Source: Candidatus Nitrotoga fabula (GTDB taxonomy: Bacteria > Pseudomonadota > Gammaproteobacteria > Burkholderiales > Gallionellaceae). From it: a DNA stretch of 64,000 nt. The translations under genes and the position numbers were made by a program. Below are positions 9,311 to 18,037 of this stretch, piece by piece (positions within the stretch are counted from its first letter, which is position 1; every line of letters begins with the position of its first letter). The stretch is taken from the NCBI RefSeq assembly GCF_905221025.1, contig NZ_CAJNBL010000002.1:1-64000 (forward strand), written 5' to 3'. The notes beneath the pieces are model-generated. The model made no database searches. It was not told where the DNA came from and was given only the letters and a program-made list of their open reading frames with translations.

Positions 9311-10051
9311 TCAAATTATAAAATCCTTTTCTTGGCTGATGACTGGGGAATCATTTTCTACTTTGCCGTGGGAAAGGGTAACGATTCTGTCGCAGATACG
9401 CATTGCCAGTTTTTCCGAGTGTGTGGCAATCACCAGGATGGAGGCCTTCCCCAGATAATCGATCAGGCGCAGGGTGGCTTTTTCTGAAAAGGAGGCGTCA
9501 CCTGTGGACAGCCATTCATCCATCAGGACAATATTCCGCGGGCTGGAGGTCGAAACCGAGAAGGCCAGACGTAATTTCATGCCGCTGGAGTATGTCCGGA
9601 CCGGGATATTCAGAAAATCGCCAAGCTCGGAGAATTCTGCAATTTCGTTTTTCCGGCCGTTGATTTCGGCGCGTGACATGCCCATCGCCAGGCCACGCAG
9701 GATAATGTTGTCCCATCCTGTTGCTTCTGCATCCATCCCCTGGTGAAGGTCGATCAGGGTTGATATGGACCCTTCCACTTCCAGGCTGCCGCCAGTTGGA
9801 TAATATACTCCTGCAATCGCGCGTAACAACGTAGATTTTCCGGAGCCGTTGTGCCCCAGCAAAGCAACTCTTTCTCCATTCTGGATATTCAGGTTGATTT
9901 GATCCAGGGCATTGATATAGACATGGTTGGTCACGTCGGAAGAGAACCTTCCGCCCGTGGCAACTTTGATGAAATTCCCCCGGAACGAGCGATGCGCTGC
10001 GTTGTACACAGGAAACTGTATGCTCAGGTTATGTGCCTTGATGGAAACCAT
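9311..10051 (-). CDS. ABC transporter ATP-binding protein, Wzt-like (polysaccharide export)
   Basis: 246 residues from the ATG at 10051, one base after the stop of the permease gene; an in-frame ATG at 10090 would overlap the permease by 38 bases. It has Walker A GHNGSGKST, the ABC signature YSSGMKLRLAF, and Walker B IVLMDEWLS. Sequence type (FPVYNAAHRSFR at the N-terminus) is that of the TagH/Wzt/KpsT group that energises export of undecaprenyl-linked polysaccharides. It lacks the C-terminal carbohydrate-binding extension of O9a-type Wzt, so export probably does not depend on recognition of a terminal cap (inference from known Wzt types). It is translationally coupled to its permease. Confidence 0.87.
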   Translation of the reverse strand: MVSIKAHNLSIQFPVYNAAHRSFRGNFIKVATGGRFSSDVTNHVYINALDQINLNIQNGERVALLGHNGSGKSTLLRAIAGVYYPTGGSLEVEGSISTLIDLHQGMDAEATGWDNIILRGLAMGMSRAEINGRKNEIAEFSELGDFLNIPVRTYSSGMKLRLAFSVSTSSPRNIVLMDEWLSTGDASFSEKATLRLIDYLGKASILVIATHSEKLAMRICDRIVTLSHGKVENDSPVISQEKDFII

Positions 10052-10052
10052 G

Positions 10053-10871
10053 TCAGAGCCAGTAAGCGATTCTTCGGCGGTATTTGCCAAGCAGCCCGGC
10101 CGTGGCCAGAGTACTGATTGCGATCAGGATAAAGATCATTAAAAAATCCCATGCTGCAGGAAGTTCTCCGAGCAGGGGTTTTCTGATGATTGAAACCATT
10201 GCATGGAATGGGTTCCAGTCTGAAACAAACTGGAATCGCCCGATTTGTTTGGCTTCCCATATGATAGGGGTTAGGTAAAAGATCACCTGGAGCAGATTGT
10301 TGATAATCTGGGGCATGTCTCTGAAACGCGTGCAGAATATGGCAACCGGAGCGCCGATCATCAGCATCAGCAGGGATAGGATGGCTAATCCAGGAATGGC
10401 AGCCAGGGCTTCGAAAGAAACCCCCGGCCCGGCAAACAAAAAAACGATTGCCACGACCAGAAAATTATGGGCGAGTATTAAAAGATGCCGGATATATATC
10501 CTGAGCACGAACTGGAAAAAATGGGTGTGCTGCTGCTTGATGAAACCTTCAAATTGCGTAATGGAAGTTGCAGATTCTGTTATGAAACCTGAAATGAATG
10601 TCCAGGTGACGATACCTGCTGCGAAATAGGACATGTAATAGCCGGTTGGCTGATTGAAAACCTGGGACCATAATAAACCCAGGGTCAGCACAAGAATTCC
10701 GGTGGATAGGGTATACCACCATGGGCCAAGGACTGAACGCCGGTATTTCATCTTGATATCCTGCCGCCCCAGATAAAGCCACATGTCCCGGGTACGAACC
10801 GAGTGGGTGATGTCTTCAAATCCCCAGCGTAGTAGGTTTGGCAATTTTTCAGACATCAGAAAACCAGTCAT
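10053..10871 (-). CDS. ABC transporter permease, Wzm-like (polysaccharide export)
   Basis: 272 residues with about six hydrophobic segments and the ABC-2 permease layout of Wzm/TagG: an N-terminal amphipathic part (RDIKMKYRRSVLGPWWYTLS resembles the family's first block) and LLQVIFYLTPIIWEAK near the C-terminus. With the ATPase downstream it forms the inner-membrane exporter of a lipid-linked glycan. Upstream (10872-10956) is a short gap before the membrane protein gene, so these can be in one transcript. Confidence 0.87.
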   Translation of the reverse strand: MTGFLMSEKLPNLLRWGFEDITHSVRTRDMWLYLGRQDIKMKYRRSVLGPWWYTLSTGILVLTLGLLWSQVFNQPTGYYMSYFAAGIVTWTFISGFITESATSITQFEGFIKQQHTHFFQFVLRIYIRHLLILAHNFLVVAIVFLFAGPGVSFEALAAIPGLAILSLLMLMIGAPVAIFCTRFRDMPQIINNLLQVIFYLTPIIWEAKQIGRFQFVSDWNPFHAMVSIIRKPLLGELPAAWDFLMIFILIAISTLATAGLLGKYRRRIAYWL

Positions 10872-10956
10872 AATACATGGCTGTATTTTATCTTAATTTT
10901 GTTCATGAAATATCATTTATCCAATAGTGGTTTTCCCGAAAAACTCAGGTTCTAGC

Positions 10957-12357
10957 TTAAGTATCACCAGGGCTTTTCCATTCGTATTGCCTTTCGCCCA
11001 TAATGAAAGCAGGCAGGCGGGCGGTTTCCCTGAACAGAATCATGATATAAAAAACAAGCATGGGAACCATGTGCAGGAACGCCCGGTTAATCAGGGTAAA
11101 ATCTTCCGCCCATTTCTGGGCATGGGTAAAATAAAAAACGACCAGAAGAAATGAAATTGCAGCAAATACCAGTGTGGTCATACTGCGATAAGGCAGGGAA
11201 TAAAGTCTCGGGATAGACAGCAGAAGTGCCGTCAGTACCAGATACCAAAGCAGATGCCAGTTGTCCATGGCCATCATGTTCTCCCGGAAAGGCTGCCACG
11301 CCGGGGTAAATTTCAGGTGCAGATGATAGCCAAGCAGGTAAAAATCCTTTCCTTCAAACAACAGCAAAGTCACCAGCACAGCTGCTGCCAGTAAGAATGT
11401 TCCTGCCAGCGTGGCACGTGGCAGGAAAATAATGAGCAGCGCGGGAAGGAAGGTGATTGCCCATGCAATTCCGGGCTGTTTGATCAGGATGCAGCCCATG
11501 GCAAACAGCAGTGCCATGCTTCCCTGCCAGAAATCGCGATTCCTGACCCAGTGGAAAAAGGCAATTGCAGCCAGCCCGTAAAATGCTCCCATAAACAAGT
11601 CGGCATATCCCGCCAGGGCGATGTGTACATTGAGCATAGGCAGAGAGAGCAGGAAATACGTGAACAGCAGCGAGAACAGTGGAGGGATTTGCCATTGCCT
11701 GGCCTGTCCGTAAAATGCCAGCCCAAGAGCGCCTGCGCAAAACAGCCAGGGAAGATTCATTAACGTGTCGTTCCATGCACCCTGGCCATAGTTCATCCAT
11801 GCCTGGATTAAAGGTATCGTGGGCGGATAGTGAGGAGCAGCATCCGTGTATGCCCATGGAAATTTGCCTTCCAGCCAGATATCGTCCTGTACGAAGGGTA
11901 GGATCTGTCCGGTCTCATACCATACCCGGGCTTTGGTCGCCCACTGCGACCAGGCGTCCCAGGGAAACAGCGGACGCCATAGGATCTCCAGCCCCAGCCC
12001 TGCCAGTCTTGTAACGATCAGGAATAGCAGCAGGGCGTAAATGAATTTTTTCCATCCGCTGAGGCTCAGCCAGTCTGCTCCGGGACGCCGGATACGCCAG
12101 GACTGTTTTCGGCTGAAAAATATCCCGGCGGCGATCAGCAAGGCCAGTGCCACTGCAATGCTTGAAAATCCAAGGCGGATGCCGGATGCGTCCAGAAGAC
12201 GCATCACTAGCGTGGTGAAAAGCAATCCGGCCAGATAGCCATATCCCAGCAGGATGGGCCAGGTAGTACTGGCCGGTTTGAGCCATGAAGCACGCAACCA
12301 GACAATTCCCAGAAGCCAGGGTAATATCAGACTGGCTGCCAATGCGAAATTTTCCAT
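10957..12357 (-). CDS. polytopic membrane protein, GT-C/ArnT-like (putative)
   Basis: 466 residues with about eleven hydrophobic segments. A periplasmic loop after the second to third segment carries LFPWDAWSQWATKARVWYE and AAPHYPPTIPLIQAW, an arrangement seen in GT39/GT83-like transferases, where an acidic residue in the first loop is catalytic. No exact family could be named. Its ATG starts one base after the stop of the preceding gene (12358), so translation is coupled. Likely role: transfer from a polyprenyl-linked sugar donor in the periplasm, or another step of polymer assembly (inference). Confidence 0.6.
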   Translation of the reverse strand: MENFALAASLILPWLLGIVWLRASWLKPASTTWPILLGYGYLAGLLFTTLVMRLLDASGIRLGFSSIAVALALLIAAGIFFSRKQSWRIRRPGADWLSLSGWKKFIYALLLFLIVTRLAGLGLEILWRPLFPWDAWSQWATKARVWYETGQILPFVQDDIWLEGKFPWAYTDAAPHYPPTIPLIQAWMNYGQGAWNDTLMNLPWLFCAGALGLAFYGQARQWQIPPLFSLLFTYFLLSLPMLNVHIALAGYADLFMGAFYGLAAIAFFHWVRNRDFWQGSMALLFAMGCILIKQPGIAWAITFLPALLIIFLPRATLAGTFLLAAAVLVTLLLFEGKDFYLLGYHLHLKFTPAWQPFRENMMAMDNWHLLWYLVLTALLLSIPRLYSLPYRSMTTLVFAAISFLLVVFYFTHAQKWAEDFTLINRAFLHMVPMLVFYIMILFRETARLPAFIMGERQYEWKSPGDT

Positions 12358-13107
12358 TTAGTTTACCTGGAATAGTGCGTTGCCATTAGAGACGAGCAGC
12401 ATGTCAGCTTTAAGGGATTGCCCGTCTCCCCAGGTCAATAGTTTTTTCGCGGGATCGTATTTCACCCTTTGCTTGAGGAACAGGGCTATATAGTCACCCG
12501 AATGAAAACGGGATGCATCGGGTAAATCCTTGCGGGCCAGAACGTTATGGGGATACAGGTGGTAGGCTCCCCTTCCGCGGATATAGTCCACGTCGGAAAA
12601 AAGCAGGATGCGGGTCGCGCCGGGAGGTAACCTGGATTTTATTTGCCTCGTGAAGTCGAACAGCCCTTGATCTTCGGCTGCAAGATGTTTTTCTTCCCAG
12701 CTTTTTCCGGCATATTCATTGGAGGTGATTCCCAGCTGGCGGAACAGGTTCAGCTGCCAGCGGACATCCAGCAGAAGCCATCCAAGAAGAACGATGCCCC
12801 ATATTATGGCGGCATTGAGTGGATTTTTCTTTGTAACACACAGGATGATATATATTGCCATGGCAACGAGAGTGATGACCAGGGCAGCAAAGGTAGGGGT
12901 GAATTTTTTTCCGTATGAGTCCATGTCCACAAAGTTGATGGAGGTTTGCTGCCATTTACTGAAGGCAAACCACTTCCCTGCAAGCTCCCGCAGGGTTCCG
13001 GATAAAGAAAGTGGATCGAGACTCACATTGTTGACGGAAATGGGTGCATCCGTCATTCCTTTAAAGATGATGGCCAGGTCAGTAACCTGACCATGCCAGA
13101 TTTTCAT
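12358..13107 (-). CDS. membrane protein of polysaccharide locus, possibly the C-terminal part of a split gene
   Basis: 249 residues. After an N-terminal beta-type segment (HGQVTDLAIIFKGMTDAPIS) come two membrane helices (TFAALVITLVAMAIYIILCV and AAIIWGIVLLGWLLL), then a soluble C-terminal domain with TRILLFSDVDYIRGRGAYHL and RVKYDPAKKLLT. I do not recognise the family. The start at 13107 overlaps the end of the upstream gene by 29 bases. The text at the junction (LRMTED in one frame, KIWHGQVTDL in the next) reads like a continuous protein, so a one-base frameshift in the GATGAAAATC stretch may have divided one gene of about 420 codons into two ORFs. Confidence 0.55.
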   Translation of the reverse strand: MKIWHGQVTDLAIIFKGMTDAPISVNNVSLDPLSLSGTLRELAGKWFAFSKWQQTSINFVDMDSYGKKFTPTFAALVITLVAMAIYIILCVTKKNPLNAAIIWGIVLLGWLLLDVRWQLNLFRQLGITSNEYAGKSWEEKHLAAEDQGLFDFTRQIKSRLPPGATRILLFSDVDYIRGRGAYHLYPHNVLARKDLPDASRFHSGDYIALFLKQRVKYDPAKKLLTWGDGQSLKADMLLVSNGNALFQVN

Positions 13108-13546
13108 CTTCAGTCATTCTTAATGGCTGAATGACATTATCTTCCCAGACAAGGGGCCGCACAAAAACACGATTTTCTGCTGTACGCCACATAAATTCCA
13201 TTTCCATGCCAGGGCGGATACCTGAGACAGACCAGTTTACGGTAGCGTAATCATCCGCCTGGAAAACCGGCGGAGTGAGCGCGGCAATTGCAATCCCCTG
13301 GTCTGTCAGTCTGCGGATCAGAAGCTTACCCTGTGTTGGGTGGCCCTGACCTTTGCTCAAGGTCAGGGTTGCGCCGTCCCAGCGTAAAATTCCGGCAGTG
13401 CTCATCCATTTTTCCGGCCAGTTGTAATACAGGTACACCATCAGAAAAAGGAGAAGGCTCGCTAGAAATACCAGCGGTGACGCCAGCCATTCCCGGCGTA
13501 ATGAAATTCGGCTGGATGGGGGCAGGGGTTTGGTTTCAATGGACAT
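13079..13546 (-). CDS. single-pass membrane protein, possibly the N-terminal part of a split gene
   Basis: About 155 residues from the ATG at 13546 (a TTG at 13630 would add 28 residues without hydrophobic character). One membrane anchor at about residues 19-40 (SPLVFLASLLLFLMVYLYY) is followed by a periplasmic, probably beta-sandwich domain of about 110 residues. No family recognised. It overlaps the next gene by 29 bases; the two may be a single frameshifted gene, since the C-terminal beta segment seems to continue in the second frame. It lies just downstream of the WcaJ-like gene and is likely to take part in exopolysaccharide assembly (inference). Confidence 0.5.
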   Translation of the reverse strand: MSIETKPLPPSSRISLRREWLASPLVFLASLLLFLMVYLYYNWPEKWMSTAGILRWDGATLTLSKGQGHPTQGKLLIRRLTDQGIAIAALTPPVFQADDYATVNWSVSGIRPGMEMEFMWRTAENRVFVRPLVWEDNVIQPLRMTEDENLAWSGY

Positions 13547-13635
13547 TCTGCAATAATATATTATTGGTTTGTTCTGATCACTATTGTAGGCTGCAATGAT
13601 GATTTCTATCGATGATGCTTGATCAGGCAACAGGC

Positions 13636-15045
13636 TTAATGCGCATTTTTGCCAGTGAGGATAATAAAAACCGTCTTGACAATGATACGCAGGTCAAACC
13701 ATAACGACCAGTTGTTAATATAATATATGTCGTGCCGGATCCGGTTTTCCATTTTCCTGATTTCTCCGGTTTCTCCTCTCCAGCCGTTCACCTGCGCCCA
13801 GCCTGTAAGGCCCGGCTTGACCTGGTGGCGTAATATGTAAGTGTCAATTTGCTGCTGGTAGAAATGATCATGTTCCACTGCATGGGGGCGGGGTCCGACT
13901 ATCGACATATCCCCTTTCAGTACATTAAGGAATTGCGGCAGCTCGTCCAGACTGGTGCGTCGAAGAAATGTTCCGAAAGGGGTGATGCGCGCATCGCCGG
14001 GAACCGCCTGGAATATTTTTTCAGGGGGTTCGGAATGATGCTTCATGGTGCGGAATTTCCATACCCAGATGCGCTCACCATGCATGCCCCCGCGCAGCTG
14101 TTTGTAGAACACCGGCCCCGGTGAACTGAGTTTGATGCCAAGAATGATAAGCAGCATGAGAGGACTGGCTGCCAGCAGTATGGAAATTGCCAAAATTTTG
14201 TCTTCGAGTTCCTTGATGAATCCGTTGATCCCTGACAACGGGGTTTCCATGATGTGGATCACGGGGAGGCCGGCAATCTCGCCGATAGAATGGTTAAGGA
14301 GATGTACTCCGTATATGTCTGGAACAAAGGTGATTTGCACGGGCAGTCGATTCAATTGTGCCACCATGGATTTCACCTGGGTATCTTGATTCAGCGGCAA
14401 GGCGATCCATACCTGGTTGACGCCGAGTCCTGTCGCTTCCTTGGGCAGAAGTTGCAGGCTGCCACGAACAGGGACGCCTTCGATTAACTGCCCTTGAAAA
14501 TGAGGTGCGTCGTCATAAAAACCTATAATTTTCAGACCCGTCCAGTGGGAAGCGGTAATTCGTTGAGCTACTTCCCGTCCCAGTTCACCAGCACCGGCAA
14601 TCACGATATTGCGGGTGTTGATTCCCCTGCGACGCAGAAAACGCAGGCTGCTTCGCAGAATCAGCCTGAACAGCGTCATGGATGAAAGCCCGCCTATCAT
14701 TAATCCGGTAATCCATACTCTCGAATACTCGGTGCTGGTTTTGGTTGCGAACATGATGCCGACCAATACGGCGTATACGATGAACCAGGCTTTTGTTAAT
14801 GTCTGGATTTCTGACCACAGGCTTTCGTCGCGGCGTGGGCGATACAAATCGAAGAATGGAAAAATTGCCAGGCAGATCAGGCATATTCCAATCAGGATAA
14901 CGATATATTCCTCGGGGATTTCAAACGACCCGAAGCGTATTGCATACACCACCGTGCCGGTGATCAGTACGAGCAGAGGATCCACCAGACGCTGAATCAT
15001 ACTGATGGTGTCAGCGTTCTTTTTAAGCAGACTGCGAAAAGTCAT
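13636..15045 (-). CDS. wcaJ: undecaprenyl-phosphate sugar phosphotransferase, WcaJ-like
   Basis: 469 residues. It has four to five N-terminal membrane helices, a Rossmann-type CoA-binding-like domain (NIVIAGAGELGREVAQRI at about 145-165), and the C-terminal catalytic bacterial sugar transferase domain with KRLS-like LGIKLSSPGPVFYKQLRGG, WKFRTM and the conserved LDELPQFLNVLKGDMSIVGP. The architecture and length (about 465) match polyisoprenyl-phosphate hexose-1-phosphate transferases such as WcaJ, which start exopolysaccharide repeat units on undecaprenyl phosphate, usually with glucose-1-phosphate. The sugar specificity is inferred from architecture. It is eight bases downstream of the GT4 gene at 15053 and most likely cotranscribed. 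Confidence 0.9.
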   Translation of the reverse strand: MTFRSLLKKNADTISMIQRLVDPLLVLITGTVVYAIRFGSFEIPEEYIVILIGICLICLAIFPFFDLYRPRRDESLWSEIQTLTKAWFIVYAVLVGIMFATKTSTEYSRVWITGLMIGGLSSMTLFRLILRSSLRFLRRRGINTRNIVIAGAGELGREVAQRITASHWTGLKIIGFYDDAPHFQGQLIEGVPVRGSLQLLPKEATGLGVNQVWIALPLNQDTQVKSMVAQLNRLPVQITFVPDIYGVHLLNHSIGEIAGLPVIHIMETPLSGINGFIKELEDKILAISILLAASPLMLLIILGIKLSSPGPVFYKQLRGGMHGERIWVWKFRTMKHHSEPPEKIFQAVPGDARITPFGTFLRRTSLDELPQFLNVLKGDMSIVGPRPHAVEHDHFYQQQIDTYILRHQVKPGLTGWAQVNGWRGETGEIRKMENRIRHDIYYINNWSLWFDLRIIVKTVFIILTGKNAH

Positions 15046-15052
15046 GGCAGGT

Positions 15053-16204
15053 TCATTTTGTCTGGTGCGTTTTTTTCAGGGACAGTTGGAATTGCCGCCA
15101 TTTGGCGTGCACCAGTTCCCTGAATTTTGTTCCGAAAATGGCAGATGCGAATCGGCTTGCGTTTTCGCGACAGGCTGCTGGCAGGATGCGGGCGGATTCC
15201 AGCTCGAAACGGGTGATGCCAGTTTGTATCGACTGGGCAGTCTGTTCCAGGAAAAACACTCCGGTAGGGTGCTCGTCATCCAGCCCGCGGATGGTTTCCA
15301 GTGCGGCTCCTTTGCCAAACGCTATCACCGGCGTGCCGCAAGCCTGGGCCTCCAGTGGCGCGATGCCGAAATCCTCTTCTGCAGCCAGTATGTATGCCTT
15401 GGCTCGTTGCATGTAATCGCATATCACGTCACATGGCTGGTATCCCATTACGGTTACATTGGCCCCTGAATTTTTTTTCACTTTTTGCATTTCCGGTCCG
15501 TCGCCGATGATGATTAGACGCCGTTCTGGCATGGCTGCAAATGCCTCGGCGATCAGATGCATTTTTTTATATGGCACCAGACGGGAGGCAGCAAGATAAA
15601 AATCATCTTTGTTTTCATGCAGAGAAAATTTCAGAATATCCACCGGGGGATAAATGACGGTTGCCTTGCGACGGTAGGTTTTCCATATCCGGCGGGCGAT
15701 AAAATGGGAATTGGAAATGAAATGGTCCACATTGTTTGCCGTGCGTACATCCCATATCCGCATATAGTGCAGAATCAGTCTGGCGATCCATCCCTTGATT
15801 CCCTGGTTCAATCCGGTTTCTGCCAGATACTGATGCTGAAGATCCCACGCATAGCGTATCGGGGAATGCACATAACAGATGTGGAGCTGATCGGGGCCGG
15901 TAATGACACCTTTAGCTACTGCATGGTTGCTGGACAGGACGATTTCATAGCTGGAAAGGTCGAATTGCTCCACTGCCAACGGCATCAGGGCGAGATATTT
16001 TCGGAACCGGGTACGTGCAAAAGGCAACCTTTGAATAAATGAGGTATGGGACGGTTTCCCCTGTAGAAATTCCCGTTTTTCGGCTGGCATGAAATCAACC
16101 ACGCTGTATAGGTCGGCTTGCGGGTAGCATGACAGGATTTGTTCCAGCACCCGTTCGGCACCTGCATATTCTGTCAGCCAGTCATGTATTATCGCAACCC
16201 GCAT
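15053..16204 (-). CDS. GT4 glycosyltransferase (exopolysaccharide locus)
   Basis: 383 residues from the ATG at 16204; a GTG at 16261 would add a 19-residue extension of atypical composition. The start MRVAIIHDWLTEYAGAERV is typical for this subgroup of family 4 transferases, followed by CYVHSPIRYAWDL, YLAASRLVPYKKMHLIAEAF and the donor-binding EEDFGIAPLEAQACGTPVIA. It probably adds a sugar to the lipid-linked repeat unit begun by the WcaJ-like enzyme downstream. It is the first gene of the minus-strand run that may extend as one operon to 6103 or beyond. Confidence 0.87.
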   Translation of the reverse strand: MRVAIIHDWLTEYAGAERVLEQILSCYPQADLYSVVDFMPAEKREFLQGKPSHTSFIQRLPFARTRFRKYLALMPLAVEQFDLSSYEIVLSSNHAVAKGVITGPDQLHICYVHSPIRYAWDLQHQYLAETGLNQGIKGWIARLILHYMRIWDVRTANNVDHFISNSHFIARRIWKTYRRKATVIYPPVDILKFSLHENKDDFYLAASRLVPYKKMHLIAEAFAAMPERRLIIIGDGPEMQKVKKNSGANVTVMGYQPCDVICDYMQRAKAYILAAEEDFGIAPLEAQACGTPVIAFGKGAALETIRGLDDEHPTGVFFLEQTAQSIQTGITRFELESARILPAACRENASRFASAIFGTKFRELVHAKWRQFQLSLKKTHQTK

Positions 16205-16781
16205 AGCCTGTTTTCTCAAAATTTCATTTTGCCGGAATGATGTGATTTTGTTCGGGTACACCCTGTAATATAATTTACTTGCAGATTCCTGTTTTTCTCA
16301 GTAACTGATCGGAAAACCAGGTTTTACAAAAGTCAAATTGTTCTGTGTAATTAAGTTGCGATGCAGCAAGTATGCATCAGGCAAGCAGTTCCGGGATACC
16401 TGATGGTTCATGAGGTTTGATGCTGGAAATCTTTTTCAGTGTACTCAGCGCATATGGGAACCTTATTCCCGGTGTTTGAAGTACATAATTTGTAATTATA
16501 ATTTAATCCGCATCCAGCGGGATTGCTTTTGCCCTTTAATTTTGCTTGCGATGCCAGTCAAGATTGGTTGAAAGCAGGTCGATTAAACCGGATGGTTACT
16601 GGCTCATCCTGCCCCGCATGATTTCCAGCAGAAGATGAGGTGTTGTTTATCAACCCGGGACGACCTTTATTTTCCCTGAAGGGTGGAACACAAGATTTCG
16701 AAAATGGGCAGCACTGGTGCAGTTTCCGGGTAATTTTTATGGATTTTCTGTTTTGGCAATATTGTTTGGGAATTGAAGCAT
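16205..16781. other. divergent promoter region, no gene seen
   Basis: 577 bases between the divergent GT4 operon and the methyltransferase gene. No ORF with family resemblance on either strand. The promoter of the minus-strand polysaccharide run must lie towards the left part, but no convincing consensus boxes were found. Confidence 0.4.
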
Positions 16782-17444
16782 ATGGATGCTGATTTTTGGC
16801 TTGACCGATGGCTTAAAAGTGAGATTGGTTTTCATCAGAATGAAATCAATCTGCATTTGCAGAAATTCTGGCCTTTGCTGAATCTGCCTTCAGGAAGCCG
16901 TGTGTTTGTTCCACTCTGTGGCAAGAGCCGCGATATGGTCTGGCTACATGAACAAGGGCATGATGTGATAGGCGTGGAAATGAGCCCTGTTGCAGTGGAG
17001 GCATTTTTTTCTGAAAATTCCATACCCTTTTTTGTAACAAAATATAGAGATTTCAGCAAGTATCAGGCAGATGGATTTGCACTGTATTGTGGTGATTTCT
17101 TTCATCTGCTCCCTGAGGATATGCGGGGTGTGAACGCGGTCTTTGATCGAGGGTCACTCATTGCGCTTCCGCCGTCCATGCGGTGTGCTTATGCCAGCCA
17201 GATGCACGCTATTCTGCCGCATGGCTGCAAAATTCTTCTTGTTACTCTGGATTATCCGCAACATGAAATGAATGGACCGCCTTTTAGCGTCGGGGAATTG
17301 GAAGCCAGCGCGACTTATGCGAAAACAGGCAATGTTCAATTGCTGCATAGTGCAGATATCCTGGACAGGGAAACACGATTTCGCGAAAAGGGATTAACCC
17401 GTCTATTTGAGAAAGTATATCTGGTTACGCACAATCCTGACTAA
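16782..17444 (+). CDS. tpm: thiopurine S-methyltransferase family protein
   Basis: About 220 residues from the ATG at 16782 (a TTG three codons upstream is in frame). It begins MDADFWLDRWLKSEIGFHQN and carries VFVPLCGKSRDMVWLHEQGH, GVEMSPVAVEAFF, and FDRGSLIALPPSMR, all characteristic of bacterial TPMT proteins. In bacteria these SAM-dependent cytoplasmic enzymes methylate soft nucleophiles; several confer tellurite or selenite resistance by forming volatile methyl derivatives. The ArsC gene 147 bases downstream makes a small metalloid-detoxification pair plausible, though that is inference. Confidence 0.9.
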   Translation: MDADFWLDRWLKSEIGFHQNEINLHLQKFWPLLNLPSGSRVFVPLCGKSRDMVWLHEQGHDVIGVEMSPVAVEAFFSENSIPFFVTKYRDFSKYQADGFALYCGDFFHLLPEDMRGVNAVFDRGSLIALPPSMRCAYASQMHAILPHGCKILLVTLDYPQHEMNGPPFSVGELEASATYAKTGNVQLLHSADILDRETRFREKGLTRLFEKVYLVTHNPD

Positions 17445-17591
17445 TCCTGGGAAGCCTTCCGGAGGCAGGGAGAGTGGCGACAGGCAGAAATTACCCTAGG
17501 GCCAATGATTTTTCCGGTCGTTCCGGGTCGTCAGCTAAGCCGATTCTTGCTATGATTAATTTAGTTACAGTACACATTTCCTGGTTTGTTC

Positions 17592-17945
17592 ATGAACAAC
17601 ATTACGATCTATCATAATCCGGGTTGCAGCACCTCACGCAATACGCTGGAACTGATCCGCAACCGCGGACTGGTGCCCCATATCGTTGAATACCTGAAAA
17701 CGCCACCCACCCACGCTGAACTGGCATCTTTGATCTCAGCCATGGGTAAGTCAGTCCGGGATGTGCTGCGCAGTAAGGAAAAACTGTACGCTGAACTGGA
17801 TCTGGGCAACCCGAAATGGAGCCATGACGAGTTGATTGAATTCATGATTGCGCATCCAGTTCTGATCAACCGCCCGATTGTTGTAACCCCGCGTGGAGTG
17901 CGCTTATGCCGTCCTTCTGAAACGGTTCTGGAGATTCTGCCTTGA
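17592..17945 (+). CDS. arsC: arsenate reductase, glutaredoxin-coupled ArsC
   Basis: 117 residues from ATG 17592 (a TTG two codons upstream is possible). The catalytic loop HNPGCSTSRNTLELIRN contains the single active-site Cys. The C-terminal segment LINRPIVVTPRGVRLCRPSE matches E. coli-plasmid-type ArsC almost word for word, and the arginines of the active-site triad are in place (VRDVLR, NRP, GVR). The reaction is reduction of arsenate to arsenite with glutathione/glutaredoxin. No arsB/acr3 or arsR gene accompanies it here, so export would have to be encoded elsewhere. A housekeeping reductase (Spx/ArsC family) is the alternative. Confidence 0.85.
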   Translation: MNNITIYHNPGCSTSRNTLELIRNRGLVPHIVEYLKTPPTHAELASLISAMGKSVRDVLRSKEKLYAELDLGNPKWSHDELIEFMIAHPVLINRPIVVTPRGVRLCRPSETVLEILP

Positions 17946-18037
17946 GCGGTTGACGCTATGAATGGTCTGGAAGGGCGGAGGAGGAGAGCGTTATGATTTC
18001 AGACATCATCATTTGACGTCTGGTTATTTCAAGTAAT

